This document shows, one piece after another, positions 10,996-20,135 of a stretch of 64,000 bases of DNA. The notes under the pieces were generated by a model. It saw only the letters and a program-made list of their open reading frames with translations. It was not told the DNA's origin and did no database searches. Position numbers and translations under genes: made by a program. This stretch comes from Lactuca virosa (taxonomy: Eukaryota > Streptophyta > Magnoliopsida > Asterales > Asteraceae): NCBI GenBank assembly GCA_928212115.1, contig CAKMRJ010005523.1, forward strand, positions 105,241,220-105,305,219, written 5' to 3'. The number at the start of each line of letters is the position of its first letter. Position 1 is the first letter of the stretch.

Positions 10996-11026
10996 TTTTG
11001 TGATCCTCGGCATCCCAATCACAAAA
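10996..11026 (+). ncRNA. Conserved leader hairpin (copia-1 copy)
   Basis: TTTTGTGAT pairs with ATCACAAAA around a 13-base loop CCTCGGCATCCCA. Equivalent hairpins with nearly the same loop lie in copia-3 (55934-55964) and copia-4 (59831-59869). Conservation of loop and pairing suggests an RNA element, perhaps for packaging. That role is inference. Confidence 0.5.
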
Positions 11027-11323
11027 CCTGAAGGGCACGCTCGAGATTGAAACATGCCATTGAAAAGTTCAATGAATCTCAAAAGAATCTAGGAGTTTCT
11101 AAGATCAAGTAAAACCTAATAATTTAATATTTTGTTTTTCCATGGTGGAAATTAGTGAATCGTCATTCACCTACCTTTCAAATATGTTATAGCCTAGATT
11201 ACGGCATCCCTCTTCTAAGTTATAATATATTGTGATTGGGTTCTAGCCTTAATATTACATTTGAGTGTTTTATTAAGGAATATCTTTATATGTAAACTAA
11301 ACTTGTCTTTTCTTCTTTTTCAG

Positions 11324-12166
11324 ATGTCTTCCAACAATGTTGCTTCTGGCTCAAACCCTACCGTCACCTTCTCTCACATGAACCTTTGTGGGAGAGTCAT
11401 CTTTGATGGATCCAACTTTACAGATTGGATCAGGAACATCAGGATGGTCACTCGGTATGAGAACAAGGAATACGTTCTCGACAAGGAGATCAAGGTACCC
11501 GAGCCATCTGCTACTCCTGAGGAGATCGCTGAATATGAGGCACATGAAAGAGATGTTACCAAAGTGTCATGCATCATGTTGGCCACTATCACAGCCGAGC
11601 TCCAAAAGTCCAATGAGGACTACTATCCTTTTGAGATGCACCAGGATTTGATGGACCGCTACCATCAGAGTTCTCGTCAAGAGCGATATGAAATCATCTC
11701 CTCCATGATAACAACCCGAATGAAGGATGGTGAACCCATCACGAGCCACATGCAGAAAATGCAAAGGTATGTGGACCGTTTGATGAAGCTGAATGTGGAC
11801 TTCCCCGAGGATTTGGCAATAGATATCATTTTGCACTCCTTACCTTCGTGTTTTGATCAATTCCGCATGACATACCACATGAATAAGGAGGAAGTTACAC
11901 TTAGCAAACTTCAAGGACTCCTAAAGACCGCTGAAAGTGGTCTTAAAGGTATGTCGGTTGTTACCACTCCTACTCCTACTCAAAACTCCGCCCCTGTCTT
12001 GGCAATCGCGAAAAATAGAGGGAAGAAGAGGAAGAACCCTTCGAAGGGTACCAAGGTTAAGACCCTTGATGGCTCCGCTACAAGTGGAACCAAGAAAGGT
12101 TTCGTCACTCCTTCTTCTGATCCAAAAGAGGCTGAATGCTTCTATTGCCATGAAAAGGCGCACTAG
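11324..12166 (+). pseudogene. Copia-1 gag
   Basis: The reading frame runs 281 codons from an ATG placed just after the CAG acceptor. That start gives MSSNNVASG and matches the copia-3 gag start. It shows the copia gag pattern: an N-terminal block with CGRVIFDGSNFTDWIRN, a helical core with SLPSCFDQFRMTYHMNKEE, and a basic linker. The CCHC zinc knuckle starts CFYCHEKAH, but the next codon is TAG in place of tryptophan, and KRNC follows in the same frame. Gag forms the particle and binds element RNA. The knuckle is split, so the polyprotein would end here. Confidence 0.9.
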
Positions 12167-12941
12167 AAGCGGAACTGCCCAAAGTACCAGCAAGATTTGA
12201 AGGATGGGAAAGTAAAACCTAACCATACAGGTATTTACAGTATATTATCTAATAACTCATCCTATTCTAACTCTTGGGTCCTTGATACCGGCTGTGGGTA
12301 TTCATATTTATTCTGATTTGCAGGGACTAAGAAGAAGTGAGAATGTGGAGCATGGAAAGATAAACTTGATCATGGGGAATAGGAAAGCTTCACCTGTCAC
12401 CAAGATTGGAGTTTACTCTTTATTGCTAAGTAGTGGGTTTACTTCAGATTTGAATAAATGTTGTTACTCGCCTGAAATGGCAAGAAATATTATTTCCTTT
12501 CATGCTTTGTACAAACAAGGGTTTACCTTTTCTTTTGATAATGAAGTTGGTGGAATAAATGCTTTCTTTAATAATGTGTTTTATTTTAAAGCATTACCTT
12601 GTGATGGTGTGTATGAAGCTGTGTCTGTTGTAGATAACTTAGGAAATAATGTGTTGTGTATTGATTCTACTAATGAAAATAACTTGGATAAAGCATCATT
12701 ATGGCATTGTCGTCTTGGACATGTAAGCAAGAAATGCATAGGCCAACTCCAAAAGGATGGAGTCTTGGAGTCATTTGACCTAAAGTCAGATGATAGTTGT
12801 GAATCATGCTTACTTGGAAAAATGACAAAGTCACCCTTCACAGGTTCTTGTGCTAGGGGTGAAGGTTTGTTGGATCTAGTGCACACAGATGTGTGTGGAC
12901 CCTTCAAAACTGCCACAAGGGATATGGATATGTCTACTTAA
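12167..12941 (+). pseudogene. Copia-1 protease, GAG-pre-integrase and integrase N-terminus
   Basis: After the gag stop the frame continues to the protease active site VLDTGCG near 12280. One extra base just after it shifts the frame, so the rest reads from 12282 (SDLQGL, then GKINLIMGNRKAS). A GAG-pre-integrase domain follows (LWHCRLGHVSKKCI, CESCLLGK). The first integrase catalytic aspartate is in HTDVCGP. The frame closes at TAA 12939-12941. Comparison with the copia family suggests that a stretch between the first and second catalytic aspartates is deleted. Confidence 0.85.
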
Positions 12942-13546
12942 TCAAGCATAATTCAGAGACTTTTGAAAGGTTTAAAGAGTTTAAACAGGAAGTCGAGAAT
13001 CAATTGGGCAGGAACATTAAGATGCTTCGATCCGATCGAGGTGGTGAGTATCTTAGTACAGAGTTCCTCGACTATCTTAAGGAATGTGGGGTTGTCTCAC
13101 AATTGACACCTCCCAGGACACCACAGTTGAATGGTGTGGCTGAGAGGCGCAATCGAACCTTGTTGGACATGGTTCGTTCCATGATGAGTCGAGCTTCGCT
13201 ACCAATCTCATTCTGAGGGTATGCCTTAGAGACTGCCGCCCATATCCTTAATCTGGTCCCTACAAAGAAGGTTGCCAAAACACCTTAAGAGATGTGGACT
13301 GGAAAAGTTCCTAATCTAGCCCACATCAAGATTTGGGGTTGCGAAGTTTTCGTGAGACGCGAGACTCACGATAAGCTCGAACCTCGAAGTGAGAGGTGTA
13401 TTTTCATCGGCTACCCACATAAATCCTTTGGTTACCTCTTCTACAGACCTAGTGAGAATGTGGTCTTTGTAGCAAGGAGGGGTGTCTTTCGAGAGAGAGA
13501 GTTCATAAGCCAAGGAAACAGTGGGAGGAAAATTGACCTTGAATAA
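12893..13546 (+). pseudogene. Copia-1 integrase core and C-terminal region
   Basis: It resumes in another frame at GYGYVYLIKH. The second catalytic aspartate is in RSDRGGEY and the glutamate in NGVAERRNR. TGA at 13214-13216 interrupts the frame after LPISF. A further TAA lies in the TPYEMW region near 13286. The C-terminal part (KIWGCEVFV, CIFIGYPHKS) runs to TAA at 13544-13546. The DDE residues survive, but stops and the upstream deletion make the protein non-functional. Confidence 0.88.
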
Positions 13547-13559
13547 ATTCAAGAGTCAA

Positions 13560-14629
13560 GTGGTGAAGGAACCTCAAACCCTAGCAATCAACCTGAGCAG
13601 GAAACTCCTGTTGATCCGACAGAAGAGTCTGTACCTCTGAGGTGTTCCACGAGAGTTAGGAATGCACCTGAGCATTACTATGGTTTCCATATTACTGCGG
13701 AAGGTGATACACTTATCAGTGATAGCACTCTGGTGAGTCTGGATGAACCTAACAGCTACACGGAAGCCATGGCATGCCCTGAGGCTGCTAAATGGAAAGA
13801 GGCTATGGACAGCGAGATACAATCCATGTATAACAATCAAGTTTGGAACTTGGTTGACAATGTACCAGGTCGCAAGACAGTCGGATGCAAATGGATCTTC
13901 AAGAAAAAGACCGACATGGATGGTAATGTACACACTTATAAGGCACGACTGGTTGCAAAGGGATTTTCTCAAACCCCGGGAGTTGATTATGATGAGACAT
14001 TTTCACCAGTAGCAAAGATTAAGTCTATTAGGGTTATGTTAGCCATTGCTGCATTTCATGATTATGAAATATGGCAAATGGTTGTCAAAACCACTTTCCT
14101 TAATGGAAAGTTGGCTAAGGATGTTTACATGAATCAGCCAGAGGGTTTTGTCAGCATAGAGTACCCCAATAGAGTGTGTAGGCTTGAGAAATCCATCTAT
14201 GGATTAAAGCAAGCACCTCGCAGATGGAATCTTTGCTTCGATGAGAAAGTCAAAGAGTTTGGCTTTTCGAGGAGTGAAGATGAATCTTGTGTATATGTCA
14301 AGGCTAGCGGGAGTATAGTTAGCTTTTTGGTACTGTATGTAGATTACATACTACTCATAGGAAATGACATCCCAACTTTACAGGAAGTTAAGTCCTGGCT
14401 TGGGAAGTGTTTCGCTATGAAGGACCTTGGAGAAGCTGTCTACATTCTAGGGATAAGGATTCTGAGAGACCGGAGTAAAAGACTAATTGGACTTAGTCAG
14501 AGTACCTACTTGGATAAGGTGATGAAGAGGTTCAGCATGCAGGATTCCAAAAAGGGAGAGTTACCTATCCAGTGTAACACCAGATTGAGTAAGACTCAGA
14601 GCCCGAGTACTGAGGCTGAGATAGCATAA
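13560..14629 (+). pseudogene. Copia-1 reverse transcriptase
   Basis: The domain starts after a linker with STRVRNAPEHYYG and includes WKEAMDSEI, GCKWIFKKK and KARLVAKGFSQ. The catalytic motifs are damaged. Motif A reads MVVKTTFLNG, where copia enzymes have an aspartate after the methionine. Motif C reads YVDY rather than YVDD. YGLKQAPRRWN and MKDLGEAVYILG are intact. The frame ends at TAA 14627-14629 in EIA, where homologues read on into RNase H. Loss of two of the three catalytic aspartates means the copy was inactive regardless of the stops. Confidence 0.92.
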
Positions 14630-15328
14630 ATGAGTCGAGTGCCTTATGTTTCCTCTGTAGGATCGATCATGTATGTTATGACTTGTACTCGTCCTGATGT
14701 GGCATTTGCCTTGAGCATGGTTAGCATATATCAGGGGAACCCTGACAAGGCTCACTGGACTGCGGTAAAGAACATTCTCAAGTACCTGCGGAGGATTAAG
14801 GACTGGGTCCTTACCCTCAGTGGGAGTGATGACTTGAGAGTTATAGGGTATAGTGATGCTAGCTTCCAGACTGATAGGGATAATTTCCGCTCTCAGTCGG
14901 GTTGGGTCTTTACCTTAAACGGAGGAGCAATTTCTTGGAAAAGATCCAAGCAGGAGACAGTGGCTAATTCAACTTGCGAATCAGAGTATATAGCGGCAAG
15001 CGAGGCAGAGAAGGAGGCTATATGGCTAAAGAACTTCATTGGAGACCTTGGAGTTGTACCAGCTATAAAGGAGCCTATCCATATTTTCTGTGATAGTGAA
15101 AGTGCAGTTGCCTTAGCCAAGGAACCAAGGGATCACGGGAGATCCAGACACATTGATAGGAAATACCATTTCATCATACATCGAATAGAAGAAGGACTCC
15201 TCGTGGCAAAGAGGATATCATCGGATGAGAACCCTGCAGATCCCCTCACGAAGGGACTGGGCAGGCTTAAGCATCTCCAGCATGCGAGGCGCATAGGGCT
15301 GAAGGATGATATTAGTTTTAGTAGTTAG
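14630..15328 (+). pseudogene. Copia-1 RNase H
   Basis: The open frame of 232 codons begins MSRVPYVSSVGSIMY, in frame with the reverse transcriptase after one stop. RNase H features are visible: TRPDVAFALSMVS, the first acidic motif GYSDASF, SGWVFTLNGG, the glutamate in STCESEYIAASE, the aspartate in FCDSESAV, and HIDRKYHFI. The C-terminus ENPADPLTKGL is typical of copia. This is the best-preserved domain of the element. TAG at 15326-15328 is probably the original end of the polyprotein. Confidence 0.92.
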
Positions 15329-16172
15329 ATAGCTTTGAAATGTGTAAAATGTAATTAACATTTAATGATGAATAAAAGTTGTATTTATTTATGAGTAAAG
15401 TGTTGCTATCTTCTGTCAATCGTTTACTATCGTTTCATTTTGCATGTTTTGACTTCCAAAATAATTATGTTATTATATCTCATATTATTCAACTTCTCCA
15501 CAGTCGGTCATATGTAGGAAGTAGATTTGAATCAAGACTGTCATGAGTTGGCTTGTAGATGTCCAAGGCACTGGACATAGCAAAGTGTTCCTACAACACT
15601 CATGAGTGCTCATAAGTTCTGAGTATTGGATCCAACCCACGCTCGCTGGTATCACTTCATGGAATTTATCTCAAGTGATCGTGAGACAGTAATATCATAT
15701 AAGTCTTTAAACCTAGAGATATGAGTTGTTGCCTATGAGTTGGTCATGCATTGATTGTACGAAAATGCATTGGTAACTCGATGTTATAAAACGTGCCTTT
15801 GTGTATGATTCAACAAGTAGTAGAACAAGCATATGAGTCGAAGTTTATCTGTTCCTTCTTGGATTAGAAGCGATATCCGGGCCCCTCGATGATTTTGTTT
15901 TGACCTATGTACCGGGCCCGGTCAGAACTAAGTTGATGTGTTCAATTAAGTTCTATGTCAAACAAATCGGAAATCGAGAAACAAACTACTGGACAATAAG
16001 TAAGACATTGTTCCATGTATTTGTCCGGCTGATATATAGAACAGAGGATTATATGATCACTTATCTTAAATGGCGTATCATCATCTTCTCAGTTCCGAGA
16101 GACCTTGAAAGAGCTACGATTGATGATCGGTTCCTGAAGTCATACTTGTAGTTATAGTTATTAGACTTATCC
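15329..16172 (+). other. Copia-1 3' untranslated region
   Basis: About 850 bp lie between the RNase H stop and the polypurine tract, with no credible ORF. The minus-strand copia-5 has clearly related sequence at 63068-64000, including the block around GGGCCCCTCGATGA. It is therefore a family feature rather than local decay. Confidence 0.75.
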
Positions 16173-16183
16173 AAGTGGGAGAC
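16173..16183 (+). other. Copia-1 polypurine tract
   Basis: AAGTGGGAGAC lies directly before the 3' LTR start TGTTGG and primes plus-strand synthesis in LTR elements. The same string, reversed, adjoins the copia-5 LTR at 63055. Confidence 0.9.
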
Positions 16184-16959
16184 TGTTGGATAAGGTGTCT
16201 AAGTCCATAACTATTTATGGTATGTACTTGACCCGGTTTGGCATGGTCCATTTGGGTTGCATGGCATCATGCATTTAGATAAACTAAAATGAGAGAAATA
16301 GCACATATGGTTTATTAATATATTATAAGTTCTAATATATTAATAATACTATTTAATTAGTTTTGATCAAGAATTAATTTGGATTTAATTAAGTGATCAA
16401 AAGATGACTAATTAAATATATGGGTTGATTATGCAAATCATCCATAACTTGTATAGTGGGCTAAAGGCTCCATGGATTATCAAGTTGGGCTAAGGTCCAT
16501 AGGATGCTCCATGGATGCTCCATGGGAGTTACAAACCCATGGGTCATGGAAATGAAGAGCCATGTTACATTAGGGTTTACATGGTGTAACCCTAATTATA
16601 ACACACGATATAAAGAATATGAAGCTCACCAAAATCGGCCACTAGAAGCAATATAGAGGGCAAGCCGATTTCTAAGTGTGACATTTTCTCTCAAAGTTTA
16701 TTCCAAAAGCATTTGGTGTTGTGTGAAACATTTGAGGCATCACACTTGGGGTGCTAGGCTCTCAAGGTTTTCAACGAATCAAATCAACTTCAAGGTATGA
16801 AATTCTAGGTAACTTGTATGTTAAAAGTTCCCCATGTATGCTAGATAGGATTAAGAACCTTGGAAATCATATTTTGCATGTATTTTAGACAAACATAGAT
16901 CCAAGGTTTCTAGGGTTGCATGTACACCTTAGGAGTGTTAGAATGCTCAAAACCCATCA
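16184..16959 (+). mobile_element. Copia-1 3' LTR (776 bp, complete)
   Basis: It begins TGTTGGATAAGG and ends CAAAACCCATCA, followed by the AGATC duplication. It is the reference copy for the truncated LTRs of the array. Its TATA box reads GATATAAAG. It carries small insertions absent from the 5' LTR, including a second GGATTTAATT and a duplicated GGATGCTCCAT. Confidence 0.93.
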
Positions 16960-16964
16960 AGATC

Positions 16965-18521
16965 CTCTACCACCCGGGGAAGGCCAATGCCGTGCCCCAT
17001 GCGCTTAGCCGCAAGGCTGCACCGATCAGAGATATCTGCTTGATAATGACAGTGGTGACTCTGTTATTAGAGCGGATCTGACAGGACCAACAGGAGGCTA
17101 TGAAGGAGGAACATCGTAAGAGTGAGCGTATTGTGGGTCAGGTCTCCTCCTTCGATTATGACAGTTGTGGATTGTTGAAAATACACCGAAGGGTGTGGGT
17201 CCTATATCATGGAGGTGTGCACCAGGTATTGATGGAGGAGGCGCACAAATCCAGGTTTTTCCATCCATCCCGGAGCGACGAAGATGTACAGGGATCTTCG
17301 TCTTGATTATTTGGTGGCCCTTCATGAAGCGGGATGTAGCTTGGTATGTTGAGAGATGTTTGACCTACAGGAAGGTCAAGGCCGAGCATTAGAGGCCCCA
17401 CGGCAAGACCCAACCATTGGATATTCCGATGTGGAAATGGGAAAATATCACTATGGATTTCATCACGAAGCTTCCCTGGACCGCACGGGGAGTGGATTCG
17501 ATTTGGGTCATTGTGGATCGGTTGACCAAGAGCGCCCATTTCATTCCGATTCAGGAGAGCATTTCGGACGAGAGGTTGGCCGATGTCTGTATTCGGGAGG
17601 TAGTGGCTCGGCACGGAGTGCCAGTTTTGGTGATTTCCGATAGAGATGTGCGGTTCACTTCCAGATTCTGGAAGAAGTTTCATGACGAGCTGGGTACTCG
17701 TCTGCACTTTAGCACCGCTTTTTAGCCGCAGACGGATGGTCAGAGTGAGCGAACCATCTAGACCCTAGAGGATATGCTGCGGGCATGTGTTTTAGACTTT
17801 GGAGGTAGTTGGGATACTTACCTTCCTTTGGCAGAGTTTTCCTATAATAACAGTTATCACACGAGTATCGACCGACCTCCCTTCGAGATGTTGTACGGAA
17901 GGAAGTGTAGGACCCCGATATGTTGGGGTGAGGTTGGCCAGAGGGTCATGGGGAGTACCGAAGTGGTACTCAAGACTACATAGAGGATCCAGCAGGTTCA
18001 GAGCAGGCTTTAGGCTACTCAGAGTCGGCAGAAGAGTTATGCCGATATGCATCGCTCGGACCTAGAGTTCGAGGTCGGGGATATGGTGCTCCTGAAGGTG
18101 TCGCCTTGGAAAGGCGTCATTCGATTCAGAAAACGGGGTAAGTTGGGACCCAGGTACATTGGACCTTTCAGGGTTGTAGCTCGGGTGGCCAAGGTGGCGT
18201 ATAGGATGGATCTTCCAGCCGAACTCAGTCAGATTCACAGTACTTTTCACATCTCCCATTTGCGGAATTGCCTGGTGGACGACTCTATAATGGTGCCTTT
18301 AGAGGATATTCAGTTGGATGACAGCCTGAACTATATTGAGCGGCTAGTAGCTATCCTTGACAGGAAGTCGAGGGATCTGAGGAACAAGAGGGTGGAGCTG
18401 GTGAAGGTGCAATGGTAGCACCGCAAGGGCTCGGAATGGACCTGGGAGCCGGAGGACGAGATGAGGGAGCACTACCCCAAGCTTTTTCCGGATTCGGCAG
18501 CAGACTTTGGGGACGAAGTAT
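16965..18521 (+). pseudogene. Gypsy-1 RNase H end, integrase and chromodomain-like C-terminus
   Basis: The gypsy frame resumes exactly after the copia-1 target duplication (YHPGKANAVPHALSRKA). The integrase zinc region (HKSRFFHPS) is frameshifted. The core is readable, with the catalytic residues in MDFITKLP, ISDRDVRF and GQSERTI. The C-terminal part has GDMVLLKVSPWKGVIRF, RYIGPF and FHISHLRNC, and ends in a chromodomain-like WTWEPEDEM. Stops at 17723, 17759, 17981, 18011 and 18416 are TAG where CAG (Gln) is expected. This favours a chromovirus, Del/Tekay-like; the lineage is tentative. Together with the array's RT fragments it is one disrupted element. Confidence 0.9.
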
Positions 18522-18525
18522 AAGA

Positions 18526-18540
18526 TAAGTGGGGGAGATT
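18526..18540 (+). other. Gypsy-1 polypurine tract
   Basis: AAGTGGGGGAGATT lies immediately before the LTR start TGTAACAC. The position and purine content fit the plus-strand primer. Confidence 0.85.
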
Positions 18541-18599
18541 TGTAACACACGGTTCCTGGTACGTATTTAAATTCAAGTAAGTCTATGTTTTGCCCTGGG

Positions 18600-18696
18600 A
18601 CTCGGCGAGTTGGAGTCCCAACTCGTCGAGTAGAGTCGATATTTACCGGGAAGTTTAATGACCTACTCGACGAGTCAGGAGACTAACTCGACGAGT
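18600..18696. repeat. Two pairs of ACTCGNCGAGT palindromes upstream of the gypsy-1 TATA
   Basis: Palindromes start at 18600, 18621, 18665 and 18686. Both pairs have a 21 bp start-to-start spacing, two helical turns. They end 44 bp before the TATA-like box at 18740. Confidence 0.92.
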
Positions 18697-18739
18697 AGAA
18701 GCTGTCTGGATGAAACCCTAATAGATGGGGTTTGCACCC

Positions 18740-18747
18740 TATTTAAA
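18740..18747 (+). promoter_or_regulatory. TATA-like box of the gypsy-1 LTR
   Basis: TATTTAAA lies 200 bp into the LTR, just after the palindrome pairs. It is a weak TATA match, chosen by position. Confidence 0.45.
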
Positions 18748-19299
18748 CAACTTATAACGCCCCAACACAGCCTCCATTGTTCCTCCCAACCCAGAGAAAG
18801 CCCTAACTCGAACCCTAAGCCACTTTTGAGTGTTTTTGAGCTTTTTGGTGACTTTTGTGTGCATTTGAAGTTGGAAGAGAAGGAGGAAGCTTGGAAGTTC
18901 AAGTGAAAGCTTGTGGATTCAAAGGTTTTGCTTCATTCTCAGTTCATTCAAGGTAAAAAGCTTGAACCTTGACCATCTATCTATTAGATCCTGTTTTGGG
19001 GCTATTTTCTACCCTTTTATGAGTTGTGAAGTTATAGTCGGATTTTGTGAGTGTGTTTGGAGTTACACTTCAGATCTGGAACCATTGAGGGTTCCCATGG
19101 CATAAAGGTGCCAACTTTATGGTCGTGGGAGACCCATGCTTCTTATATACCTCTTTTTATGGATTTTGAGCCAAAAACCCCCATGCATGGACGTCAAGAT
19201 TGGAACTTTACATATAAAATGGACCCTAGGAGGTCAGATCTATGGTCTTGGTGCATTAAGACCCATTATAATCGACTGAATAGTTTTGGACGAAGTGGG

Positions 19300-19702
19300 A
19301 CTCGGAGAGTCGCTTGGGTGACTCGGCGAGTCGGTCGCATTTTCCCTTAATGCTTTCTGGAAATGGCCTTTGGTTGAGTGGAAGGACCACATAGCCTGTT
19401 AGGGTCTGTGATGGACTTGAAGATCAAAGGACTCGACGAGTTCACTAAGAAACTCGGCGAGCTCAACGCAATGTCCCAACCACATGAAGACGGACTCTAC
19501 GAGTTCAAGGATGAACTCGGCGAGTTATAGGCTGAACACCTTCGTATGGATGAAGATGAACTCGACGAGTCGGTTGAAGATAGTCAGATATGTTATTGAA
19601 GGCGAACTCGTCGAGCTCTTGCTAGACTCGACGAGTAGGGACGAGATGGTAGCATTTTGTGGACATGGGGACTCGGCGAGTTGGCGGACTAACTCGGCGA
19701 GT
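19300..19702. repeat. Cluster of ACTCGNCGAGT palindromes in gypsy-1 R/U5
   Basis: Exact or near copies start at 19300 (one mismatch), 19321, 19431, 19452, 19494 (one mismatch), 19515, 19560, 19606, 19626, 19671 and 19692. Five pairs sit 20 or 21 bp apart; 19560 is unpaired. The centre base varies while both arms are kept. Confidence 0.92.
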
Positions 19703-19790
19703 CAAGTCAACCAGATGTCGACTTTGACCAAAGTTGACTTTGACCAAGGTTTTGACCTTGACTTTGACTTGGACTTGAGTTGACCCTTGT
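19702..19790. promoter_or_regulatory. TTGAC (W-box core) cluster
   Basis: About ten TTGAC or GTCAA cores lie within 90 bp, several as TTTGACC or TTGACTT. TTGAC is the core of WRKY-factor binding sites. The stretch could also be a simple degenerate repeat of GACTTT. Confidence 0.5.
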
Positions 19791-19922
19791 AGGGGTTATG
19801 AGTATGAAATGGTAACTTAGAAAGGATGTTGTGTATAGATCGAGGAGTCGAGAAGAGTTGATTTCCGTATCGAGGACAGTGCAGACACTACACGACATTG
19901 AGGTGAGTTACCTACCAGTAGA

Positions 19923-19953
19923 AGTGGGTCTAAGGCACCAAGGCCGACCCACT
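19923..19953. other. Hairpin near the gypsy-1 LTR end
   Basis: AGTGGGTC (19923-19930) and GACCCACT (19946-19953) form an 8 bp perfect stem with a 15-base loop. Its role is unknown; RNA structure near the transcript end is possible. Confidence 0.6.
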
Positions 19954-20095
19954 AGTATTGATTACAGTTGAGATGATTTTCTTTGTGATAATTGTCTGGT
20001 TTGCTATTTTTTGATGTGTTCTATGTGCTAGTATGATATGTTCTATGTGATAGCGGTACATGCAGACATTCTAAAACTCTCGTCTAGTGAATGAA

Positions 20096-20106
20096 GGGGG
20101 GGGGGG
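20096..20106 (+). repeat. G11 homopolymer
   Basis: A run of eleven G at the transition out of the gypsy-1 LTR. The length may be unreliable in an assembly. Confidence 0.9.
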
Positions 20107-20135
20107 TGTGCCATATGTTAACATACAAAATACAT

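Larger units (their letters stand above)
9922..11323 (+). other. Copia-1 untranslated leader with probable intron
   Basis: About 1.4 kb without a meaningful ORF lies between the LTR and gag. It ends in a pyrimidine tract and CAG (11321-11323) directly before the gag ATG, which looks like a 3' splice site. A matching donor, CAAG followed by GTATGA, lies in the LTR at 9785. The leader shares several blocks with copia-3 and copia-4: CGTTAGTAGGCCTCATTC, a twin GTGTGTGGTTAACCG motif at 10829-10849 and 10911-10931, and a hairpin. Confidence 0.6.
9197..16959 (+). mobile_element. Copia-1: nearly complete Ty1/copia element inserted in gypsy-1
   Basis: The element has two LTRs (9197-about 9904 and 16184-16959), a long leader, gag, protease, integrase, reverse transcriptase, RNase H and a polypurine tract in copia order. 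The 5 bp target duplication AGATC lies at 9192-9196 and 16960-16964. Gypsy RNase H sequence resumes directly after it (YHPGKANAV). The element is dead: there are multiple stops and frameshifts, two reverse transcriptase catalytic aspartates are changed, and the LTR end and primer binding site are deleted. I do not assign a copia lineage with confidence. Confidence 0.95.
18541..20090 (+). mobile_element. Gypsy-1 3' LTR (right end uncertain)
   Basis: It starts TGTAACACACGG after the polypurine tract. A TATA-like TATTTAAA lies at 18740-18747, so U3 is only about 200 bp and the transcribed part is long. The LTR is crowded with ACTCGNCGAGT palindromes and ends in a TTGAC-rich stretch and a short hairpin. 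I cannot fix the right end, because the other LTR is outside the window. A G11 run at 20096 and a different sequence class follow. Confidence 0.8.

Noticed and set aside
18344..18550. Proline-rich minus-strand ORFs over the end of gypsy-1 integrase
   Set aside because: They are antisense to the chromodomain-like end of gypsy-1.
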